Source: Megalobrama amblycephala
Taxonomy: Eukaryota; Chordata; Actinopteri; Cypriniformes; Xenocyprididae
DNA: 64,000 nucleotides
NCBI RefSeq assembly: GCF_018812025.1
Contig: NC_063049.1
Span: 33,567,947-33,631,946 of the forward strand
Direction: 5' to 3'
The notes below the pieces were generated by a model. It saw nothing but the letters and a program-made list of their open reading frames with translations. It had not been told where the DNA came from and did not search any database. A program made the position numbers and the translations under genes. This document shows positions 55,490 through 64,000 of this stretch, piece by piece (position 1 is the stretch's first letter; each line of letters opens with the position of its first letter).

Positions 55490-58400
55490 TTATTTCAAGT
55501 TAATTTGCTGTCTCTCTGTGGGTAAGACAGACGCTAGCCAATCAGTAGTGCGCTTGCGTGCCTCTTCCCAGTCATAGCGAGGGCAATATCCGAAATCCCT
55601 GTGAGCTTTTTGATATGAGAAACTAAATGGTGTGTTTAACATGGTCAGTAACTGCCTATTTAGGGGTGGAGTGAACCTCAGGATGGGTCGGAGCACAACG
55701 TGCAGTAATTCCATGAGGAATGACAGAAGATATAGAAGTGGAAAGGGCAAAGTGGGCCTCTCTTGTATCCCAAAGCCTAATGGTGAAAGAACAGCATAGT
55801 TAAAGTCTGCATAGCTGACAGGTGGTGTGTCGTCTGAGACGTAATAGAAGTTTCCACCCATCACGGCCCTTTTCTGAGAATCTTTGAGGGCCCGACCTGC
55901 TTGTAGATGTGCCAGGGCTGCATTTCCCACGTAGACAGGATTCACTTTTGCCTCACGTCGTGATGTTCTCAGCAGCACGTTTCCATTGCGGATTCCATCC
56001 CTCATGTGGCCTAAAGTAAATCGACAGCCTGGTCCATAGATGTACATGGGCCTCAATGCACAAGTAGCCAGCTGACCTCCATTGCGGAGCAGCTCTCCAT
56101 TGGCCTGAAGGCAAATCTGTTCAGCCTCCTGCTTGGTTTTGCTGTAGCTAAACTTAAGACAGGAGGAGTAGGGGGTGTCCTCATTGCCGTTAATGATTGG
56201 ATCACCACGGGGATTGGGACCAGCCACCTCAATGCTGCTAGTATAAATGAAGGAGGCTACGTTTTCTTGGATGCAGGTCTCGAGCAGCAGCTGTGTTCCT
56301 GCCATGGAAAAAAAAATGTTCATTGTCTTTGAACCTTATTATTACTATGTGACCCAGGACCACAAAACCAGTCATAAGGGTCGATTTTTTGAAACTGAGA
56401 TTTATACATCATCTGAAAGTGGAATAAATACATTTTTGATATATTTACGGTAGGAAATTTATAAAATATCTTCACGGAACATGATCTTTACTTAATATAC
56501 GGAAGAGGATTAGGGCCAAGCAATAATAAAAAAATAAAACCATCTCGAGATTAAAGTTGTTAAATTTCAAGAAAAAAATTGTTAAATTTCGAGAAAAAAG
56601 CCTAAATAAAATGTTGAGAATAAACTCGTTAAATTAAGATAAAAAACCCGTTAAATTTCGAGAAAAAGGTCGAGATAAAATGTTGAGAATAAACTCATTA
56701 AATTACGAGAAAAAAACTCGTTAAATTTCGAGAAAAAAGTCGAGATAAAATGTTGAGAATAAAGTCATTAAATTACAAGAAAAAAGTCGTTAAATTACGA
56801 GAACAAATTCGTTAAATTATGTTGAGAATAAACTCGTTAAATTACGAGAAAAAAACGTGTTAAATTACGAGAACAAATTTGTTAAATTACGAGAAAAAAG
56901 TCGAGATAAAATGTTGAGAATAAAGTCATTAAATTAAAAGATAAAAGTCGTTAAATTACGAGAACAAATTCGTTAAATTATGAGAAAAATATCATTAAAT
57001 TTCGAGAAAAAAGTTGAGATAAAATGTTGAGAATAAACTCATTAAATTACGAGAAAAAAAGTCGTTAAATTTCTAGAAAAAAGTCAAGATAAACTGTTGA
57101 GAATAAAGTCATTAAATTACAAGAAAAAAGTTGTTAAATTATGAGAACAAATTCGTTAAATTATGAGAAAAATGTCAAATGTCATTAAATTCTCATAATT
57201 TAACGACTTTTTTCTCGTAATTTAATGACTTTACTCTCAACATTTTATCTCAACTTTTTTTCTCAAAATTTAACGAGTTTTTTCTCGTAATTTAACGATT
57301 TTATCTCAACATTTTATCTCGACTTTTTTCTGGAAATTTGATGAGTTTTTTCTCATAATTTAATGACTTTATTCTCAACATTTATCTCGACTTTTTTTCT
57401 TGAAAATTTAACAACTTTTTTTCTCATAATTTAACGAATTTGTTCTCATAATCTAACGACTTTTTTCTTGTAATTTAATGACTTTATTCTCAACATTTTA
57501 TCTCGACTTTTTTCTTGAAATTTAACGTTTTTTTTCTCGTAATATAACAAGTTTATTCTCAAATTTTATCTCGACTTTTTTCTGGAAATTTAACGAGTTT
57601 TTTCTAGAAATTTAACAACTTTAATCTCAAGATGGTTTTATTTTTTATTATTGCTTGGCCCTAATCCTCTTCCGTATTAATATCCTAATGATTTTTGGCA
57701 TAAAAGAAAGATCAATAATTTTGACCTATAATACTCTAAAAAAATAAAAATGGTGCTATATAGTACTAAAAGTGGTTCTTTGGCTCGTAATCATAGGGGA
57801 ACCACTTTATCACAAATCTTGGTGCTTCAGTGGTTCTTTGGGATGACTGAGGTGCTATACAGCACCACTACTTTATAAAGAACCTGTTAAGCCCCTTTAA
57901 AGGTTCTTTACAAGCCAAAGAACCACTTTTAGTGCTGTTTAGCTCCATTTTTGTTGAAGAAATAAAATGCGATATGGCACCTCTTATGGGTTCTACATAG
58001 CACCATTTGACAAAGGTGCTGTATATCACCTTTAAAGATATGGTGCTACATAGAACCAAAAGTGGTTCCCCTATGATTACGAGCCAAGAACCACTTTTAG
58101 TGCTATATAGCACTTTTTTTTGCACAGTGTATTGTTGGCTATTGTTACAAATATACCCGTGCGACTTATCACTGGTTGTGTGGTCCAGGGTCACATATTG
58201 TGTTGTGTTGGCATATTTTTATTAGTCAGAGTGGATTTTCTAATGGTTTTATTTGTATTGCTAAAGGAAATCTCATTTAATTCAGTATTTCTCAAACCTT
58301 TTGACTACAAGGTCCCCCATAGGATTCCTTTGGTACATGTGCAGCTAATTGACAAAGTTTTTGTTTGCCTAACTAAAATTAAAATAATTACATTTCAGGA

Positions 58401-59554
58401 TTCCAGAAGTTTTAAGTACTGAATATTTTTCAGGGGCCTCTTTCTTTTTAACAAATTAATTTACATGAATTTTCCAGTTGTTTGTGGTTTATAGAATAAG
58501 GTTTAAGGATAAGGAGTTTTAAAAAATATTTTACTACATTTTTTTTTTCCAATTTATACTTGATAAAATATTTTAGAGCTTGGCATACCTACAAAAATGT
58601 GTATACCTTATAAAAATTTAATTATATCCAGTTTTTCCAAGACCATGGCAATCCTGTTTCTTCAAAGACAAAACACAGTTGTTGAGAAGATAAATTAAAA
58701 TAAGAAATATATAGTTTTTTTTAGTAATTTCAGCTTATTTTAAAGCTTGTTTTTAAATTTTCTGTGGTCCCCTAGTGGGCTCCGGCCCTCCAGTTTAAGA
58801 ACCACTGATACAAATGCTATATTCATCTATATTCTATATTCATCCTGAAAACTTGTATTAGAATTTTTTTAATCTTAGCTCAAATTAATTCAGACTTGTT
58901 AGCATGTGCCAAAGACCAGTACAGATCTCTCACCTTTAACATTAACTCCATATAATTCACTGTCTTCAACTGCTCCAATGACATCGATAAGAGACGCAGT
59001 GTGGAAAACAAGTGCTGCTCCTTTACAGGCTCTTCTCAGCAGCTCACAGTCCCTGATATCCCCCTCAAAAACACTCACTTTAGTCTCGCCCCTGCAATCT
59101 GAGGACACAGACAGAAAAAACAAATCAAAGTCAGAGTGTTGATTTTTTTCCCCCTATATTTGTTGCTTATAAAGAGTTGAGAAAGTAAAAAAAAAAAAAA
59201 AAAGACAGAAATATCATGTGAACAGTTTACATCTACATTCTTAATATTCTCAAGCAAAGTGCAAAACAGGAAGAAGAATATCAACTACTAGGACTAAGAG
59301 ACACCACAAAACCAAAGTGACCAACAGAGTTCACAAAAAGGAGAAATACGTGAGGGATTTGCTATTTTAGATGAGAAATACTGTAATGGGAGTATCCACT
59401 TACCATCAAGAGACTGTATTAGCTCAGACTGGATGTTTCTATCCAGCAGTCGGATCTCTGCAAGCTTCTCCTCTTCCAGCAGCAATCTGATCAGCTTTCC
59501 TCCCAGAAACCCGCAGGCTCCTGTCACCACACACACTTCTCCAGACAGAGCCAT
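55490..59554 (-). CDS. hsd3b1: 3-beta-hydroxysteroid dehydrogenase / delta5-delta4 isomerase
   Basis: Three coding exons, 59554-59404, 59098-58934 and 56298-55490, give 374 residues (human type I is 373). The start MALSGEVCVVTGACGFLGGK is taken because it places the Rossmann motif TGACGFLGG as in the family; an in-frame Met 15 codons upstream (59599) is possible. Other marks are EGDI, HTAS, VNVKGTQLLLE, FIYTSSIEVAGPN, the catalytic pair in YSKTK (Tyr157, Lys161), TCALRPMYIYG, VNPVYVGN and YVSDDTPP, with a hydrophobic membrane segment near 280-300. The enzyme uses NAD to turn pregnenolone into progesterone and DHEA into androstenedione in ER and mitochondrial membranes. All motifs are intact. 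Intron 2 (56299-58933) holds nested transposons. AATAAA overlaps the stop codon. Confidence 0.95.
56498..57676. mobile_element. 1.18-kb foldback with minisatellite arms (hsd3b1 intron 2)
   Basis: Ends TACGGAAGAGGATTAGGGCC and GGCCCTAATCCTCTTCCGTA are perfect inverse copies, flanked by TTAATA at 56492-56497 and 57677-57682. Each arm is filled with tandem units such as GTTAAATTACGAGAAAAAAG and AAAATGTTGAGAATAAAGTC, and the orientation flips near 57185. The whole is thus a hairpin of about 550-690 bases per arm. Confidence 0.85.
57734..58129. mobile_element. TA-flanked MITE nested in the same intron
   Basis: Inner ends ATGGTGCTATATAGTACTAA and TTAGTGCTATATAGCAC are inverted. AAAAGTGGTTCTTTGGC and GCCAAAGAACCACTTTT recur inside, and the edges fall at TA dinucleotides. 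Tc1/mariner-like target choice is inferred. Confidence 0.6.
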
Positions 59555-60321
59555 GGCAACTGCCAACAGCGCCAGCACCTCTTCACTTCTGGGTAACACT
59601 TTGTGTTATGCCACTCTGATGAAATCCTAGAGAGAGGTACTGGAAACCACAGTGACGTGATGAGTCCTCGGAGATGGTGGAGCAGACTGGGAGGGTGGTG
59701 TGTTTTTAAGCCCTACTATCTGCCAAGGACAGCCTCAATGCCAAAGGCTGGGAACGGGATTTGAGAAACAGGGTCAAGGTGCTAGTCAGCAATCTGCTTT
59801 TTTTAAAGGTTCCTGTTTTTATAGAGACAGCAACTGTTGACATGAAATCAGGTTTTATTTATGCAGTGGCTTTACATGTGGTCAAATGGGAGATGCGTAA
59901 GGGGATCTTAGGGGTGTAATAACCATTTCACAAGTTTCATTTTCTCTCCGTTTGTTTTAGCATATTTGTATTGTCTTAGTTTTGTGCAAAATAAAATATA
60001 CACATATTTCCTGAACTTTTAGGAAACTGCTTTTGGACTGAAATATTATATCAACATATGAATTGAACTTCAAATGCAGAATTAAAAGTGATATACTTCA
60101 CTTTTTCAGCTCTTTGTATATTGTTGACTTCTCCACTTCTTTTAAAACAACTTAGATTCCTGGATATGAAAGAGGGAACATTCATTAGTCAGTCTAGACT
60201 GTAATAGTCTTTCACAACTGCTTCTGATAATCTAATGACTTTGACCACCACTGACAGTTTACGGATCTTATTACATTTTATTTAAGTTTAAACTGTTTTG
60301 TCAGTGGTGATTATACAATAT

Positions 60322-60640
60322 TGTCCAAAAGTTTGTGGTCGGTAAGATTTAAAAAAAAATATATATATTTTTTAAATCTTTAAATGTTTCAAGTCTCTTA
60401 TGCTCATCAAAGCTGCATTTATTCGATCAAAATACAGTAAAAACAGTAATATTATGAAATATTATTACAATTTAAAATAACTGTTTTCTATTTACTATAT
60501 TTTAAAATGTAATTTATTACTGTGATGCAAAGCTGAATTTTCAGCATCATTACTCCAGTCTTCAGTGTCACATGATCCTTCAGAAATCATTCTAATATGC
60601 TGATTTCATGCTCAAGAAACAATTATTATTATCAATGTAG
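60322..60640. repeat. Dispersed repeat (CAAAAGTTTGGGG family)
   Basis: Starts TGTCCAAAAGTTTGTGGTCG and carries CTTATGCTCATCAAAGCTGC, GATGCAAAGCTGAATTTTCA and ATGATCCTTCAGAAATCATT. It is cut off at a (TA)n tract (60645-60691). Confidence 0.65.

Positions 60641-60644
<4 letters not shown>

Positions 60645-60691
<47 letters not shown>
60645..60691. repeat. (TA)n microsatellite
   Basis: An uninterrupted TA run at the right edge of the dispersed repeat. Confidence 0.9.
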
Positions 60692-60695
<4 letters not shown>

Positions 60696-61139
60696 GTGTA
60701 TATTCTCTTACCCTTACTGAAAAACAAGTAATACATTTTTTTTTTGCTTGACTGTAAACAATATAGAGAAATGTATATAAAAAGGTACCAAACACAAATT
60801 AATTGATTAAAAAAAAGTTTATTTTTGCAAGGCATATAAAAGTAATTGAAGCAAATATAAAACATAGAACAAAATAATTTAGAGATGCAATATTAAGCAC
60901 CGTGGCCATCACTGAAAGAGAACAGCATTTAAGCACAGACAAGCACATTTAAAAACAGCGGTACACTAACAGCTTTTTACAAGCAGATTATTTTCCCTTG
61001 CCCCAGCTTAGACATTACTAAAGTGGCATGTACAATAATAAAACCATTAAATCTGTTTTTGCAATACACATCACTAGCAACGTGAAGCTAATTTCAGTAT
61101 CTCACATGTAAAGGCCGAAAGTGATATCAAAACATCTGT

Positions 61140-64000
61140 TCAGCCTTTGGATGTTGAAAGAGGACACTCTTGTATTTCAGCCTCATCTATTGAACCTTTT
61201 GGACAATGAACTGTCATGGTGCAGGCCCGTATTCCTCCGAGAGGCTCCAGGACATTGAAGACCTTCTCCCACTCATCCTTCTCAGGGTCATAACACTGCA
61301 CGATATCCACCATACACCTGCTGTTCCAAGAGTAACCACCCACCACGTAGATGCGCTCCTTAAAGACGGCCACCCCGACATCGCTCTGACCCCTGGGCAT
61401 CGGAGCCACCACTGTCCACTGGTCAGTTGCGGGGCTGTAGAACTCACAGCTTAGCACATCATCGTAGTCATTAGTCCCACGGAAGTGGTTTCCACCCATG
61501 ACGTAGAGGCGGTCGCCCACGGTGCACATGCAGTGAAGACCACGAAGCTCCATCATGTCTGCTCGTCTGTTCCACACGTCTCTATCGGGGTCATAACACA
61601 GCAGCTCTTTCTGGAAAGCATCTCTTGTTATCCCACCTGATGTTATAAAAGATGAATGGAACTTAATTAACTTAGTTTTAGCTGTTATTGAGGGACGAAT
61701 GGATATTCATTTTACTTTTTAGAACAAGTTCATTTTTGTGCAGAAACACAAATTTAGCAGAAAGGATGTGGTTACGAGGCTGAAGTATAGGACCCTTAAC
61801 CTCAAGTCTTAGACTTGAGGTTACTTGCACAAAACTCACAAAAAAGTCCACCAAAAATGTCCAACAGTGCGTACATGACAAGATAAGTCTAAAAAATTCA
61901 TGGAATTTCATACCAGGTCCAGCGTCATTTCAACTACAACTCAAATGATGTTCTGTGTTTAACAGCATTTTGTGGTGGAAATTGGTGTTTTTCACAAATC
62001 ACATGTTTATTTCAGCTGAAGCTTGATTTTTACTGATACTTTTGTATCTTTGGTAAACAAGAACATTTGAAAAACTTGGTGTGGTGGAAATTACAAAATT
62101 CTGTAAAGCGCCTCTATATTATTATTATATTTATTTCCTATACCTCAAATAATTTTTTTTCTCTTTAATATACTTCTTTTTGATTATGTTTCAGGGCTTT
62201 GTTTCACTTGTGCTCTTAATAAAATTTTTTAGGAGCACAGTCACAAATTTAGGAGCACTTTCTGATCAATAACAGACATTAACTTCCCCATTACAGGGCA
62301 GTATTTGCCCCTTTAACTTAATTTATAGGGGCATTTTTACCATTATAAGAGCAATTTTTTCTAATCTTATTAAATGTATGCATCATATTTCTTAAATAAA
62401 AATAGAAAATTTGCTTTTAAATGTTAAACAATACATTCAGTTAGAACCCAATCAGACTGTTACCAATCAAAAAAATCATCAAAAATCCATCTTTGCACTG
62501 CAGAAGTGGCACAGAAGCTCCATCTGAAGTGGTATTACTTAGACACATTTACATAGACTGCCTAATGCAGCTCATTGGTAAATAATGTTGTACGAATGTT
62601 TTTAAATGTATTTTTTATTTTATTTAGAAATATGTAAAAAAAAATTATATTTTAAGTAAAAACATTCTATGGAAAGTGTAAATATGAAAATAAATGTATT
62701 TACATTTGCTGCCAGTAGGTGGCGGTAAATCTTAATGTGCGAGTCATTCATTCAGTCTTCAAAACGCAGATTCAATCAAAATCACCGTTGCTTGGAGATG
62801 AGCAATAGTTCTGGTGTGACTTTGTTTGAAACTATTTTCAAACAAAAACAGACAGTATTGTGGCTAATGTTAAGTCACTTAATATCAACTTGTTTAATGG
62901 ACTTAAATAAGATCACATTTGCAATCATGCCAATACTCGGAGAAACAGTATTACTTACATATTAGACTTGCTGCGCTCAACGGTGTTACCTGTGTTCATC
63001 TGCAACACCGTTATATCACTTGCCCACCGTGACCACGGCACCGCCCCCCACCCGTCGTTTTGAATTTTATAGTAATAAAAATAATTTAATTTAGTTAGAG
63101 AACAGAAGTTTAAAACCGAACACGTCTGCTCAGTTCAGCGCGAGAGTTGCAGCACAGATCAGCAGCAGGAGTCAGATTTCACCTCACTTCGCCCTTTTCG
63201 CATTACTTTTCTGAATGACAAGACGATGGATGAAGATTTGGTTGCAAAGTGAAATGTAAAAGCCCATATTTAAGCTAGTTTGTCATTGTACTGTTTTGTT
63301 GTTTTATAGATCTATTCATCAGAATCGATCGGGTCACTCGCACCAGTGCGCCTAAATATTTTTTCACAGTCGCACACAGTTATTGTCAGGCGCAAATGCG
63401 AGCGAAATGGTCACAGTGTGAAGCCCTGTGTTTGAATACTAATGTTTGTGATTCTTCAAGCTGGAACTTTCTCATGGTTTCACAAGAGGCCTGCCATGCC
63501 CTTTTTAGATTGTGGTCTAACCTCAGATGAGTGACCCAATTCAGCTTGATGCTGCTCTGTTTCCTAGTTATTTGTTTCATGTTGCTTTTGATTCTTGTTC
63601 ACGAAACATCAGCATTAGGTGAAGGTTGCAAAGTTGCTAAGAGACCTACAAACAGCATTTTCTTTCTTTCTTTAAAAAAAAAGGAAAAAAAAAAAGTGTA
63701 ATAAAAGAATTCTTGTGCGGTGCATTCATTAGACTCATGCAGAGGACTGTGGTGGATTAAGGCCACATGCTTTGTGAGCCAGATTTAATTAGTTTACAAA
63801 ATCTCCCCTCATTATGTAGGACAGATGTTACCACATTAATCCACAACTACATATAATACAGTTGTCCTTTTCACATTGATCTCACATTTTTGAGTGGATA
63901 CTCACCTGACACATACATCAGATCTCCATGTACTGTGCCAGCATGTCCATAATGAGGTTCATTCATCGGTGCAACAAAAGTCCACTCATTCTTGTTCAAG
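61140..64000 (-). CDS. Kelch-like protein of the KLHL9/KLHL13 type, last two coding exons (partial gene)
   Basis: Exon 61140-61636 ends the protein, and the exon from 63906 runs off the right edge. They join in phase 1 across [21 protein letters not shown]. Visible kelch blades are [60 protein letters not shown] and [20 protein letters not shown]. The order and wording match the C-terminal propeller of KLHL9/KLHL13, substrate adaptors for Cullin-3 ubiquitin ligase (Aurora B handling in mitosis). The tail [21 protein letters not shown] is not conserved with mammals as I recall them. BTB and BACK domains lie outside the window, so the exact paralogue cannot be named. Confidence 0.88.
61637..63905 (-). 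other. Kelch gene intron
   Basis: Bounded by a donor (TCAG|gtgagt) at 63905 and an acceptor ending at 61637. It contains a hAT-like element at 62192-63428 and A-rich simple sequence near 63672-63696. No other exon seen. Confidence 0.7.
62192..63428. mobile_element. Probable hAT derivative, about 1.24 kb
   Basis: Ends CAGGGCTTTGTTTCACTTG ... CACAGTGTGAAGCCCTG are imperfect inverse copies. Sub-terminal words TTTAGGAGCAC and GCGCCTAAATA also look inverted. A clean 8-bp duplication was not found, so the edges are tentative. No transposase frame survives. Confidence 0.5.

Larger units (their letters stand above)
56348..58196. mobile_element. TGTGACCC-type MITE carrying two nested insertions
   Basis: Left end TGTGACCCAGGACCACAAAA and right end TGTGTGGTCCAGGGTCACAT belong to the family seen intact at 29488-29888. 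Reading through, the native sequence is interrupted at 56498-57676 and again at 57734-58129. The three native pieces align in order with the intact copy. Confidence 0.8.
59555..61139. other. hsd3b1 promoter side and 3' flank of kelch gene
   Basis: The hsd3b1 5' flank at 59600-59850 is unique. I checked for SF-1 type sites (YCAAGGYCR) and saw only imperfect matches near 59720 and 59770. A dispersed repeat (60322-60640) and a (TA)n tract follow, then probable 3' UTR of the kelch gene with AATAAA (minus) near 60815. Confidence 0.45.

Noticed and set aside
59700..59790. SF-1 sites in the hsd3b1 promoter
   Set aside because: The AAGG-containing words (CCAAGGACA, TCAAGGTGC) each break the YCAAGGYCR consensus at one position. 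Too weak to claim.

Overview
The window is vertebrate nuclear DNA, most likely from a cyprinid (zebrafish- or carp-like) teleost. Genes are split into short exons with GT-AG introns. The proteins are clear orthologues of human genes. The introns are packed with teleost-type repeats: TTAA-flanked foldback elements, hAT and Harbinger-like derivatives, tRNA-derived SINEs, long (TA)n and (CA)n tracts, and minisatellites. Exon boundaries were worked out by hand from splice sites, reading phase and protein similarity recalled from memory. No database search was run.

Layout. lats2 (-) contributes its first coding exon at 5862-6215; its promoter probably lies near 8.85-9.7 kb and the rest of the gene runs off the left edge. 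At 11.46-13.29 kb (-) is a two-exon gene fusing a THAP DNA-binding domain to a Harbinger-type transposase core whose catalytic residues are altered. It is head-to-head with sap18 (+, 13.5-14.6 kb). ska3 (-, 15.4-18.8 kb) follows, with an in-frame stop that seems to remove its C-terminal tail. A 1.7-kb AACGTT-rich minisatellite and some unassigned DNA come next. hcnl1 (-, 23.3-28.6 kb) is an HCN-like channel with the features reported for fish hyperpolarisation-activated proton channels. cox17 (+, 32.3-32.9 kb), popdc2 (+, 36.7-40.5 kb), pla1a (-, 43.5-52.5 kb) and hsd3b1 (-, 55.5-59.6 kb) are all complete. The last two coding exons of a KLHL9/13-type kelch gene (-) lie at the right edge.

Working together. 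The genes are housekeeping and tissue genes with no shared pathway: Hippo kinase, splicing/Sin3 cofactor, kinetochore subunit, proton channel, copper chaperone, cAMP-binding muscle protein, phosphatidylserine phospholipase, steroid dehydrogenase and a Cullin-3 adaptor. The order is informative. The left block (lats2-sap18-ska3) corresponds to human 13q12, and cox17-popdc2-pla1a to human 3q13.33. hcnl1 sits between the two blocks.

The most interesting items are the S4 methionine and lost pore filter in hcnl1, the domesticated THAP-transposase gene, the apparent ska3 truncation, a set of nested transposons with a 1.2-kb foldback in hsd3b1 intron 2, CHR/E2F-like and TEAD motifs near the ska3 and lats2 starts, and a 1.3-kb hAT derivative that keeps only a BED zinc finger.
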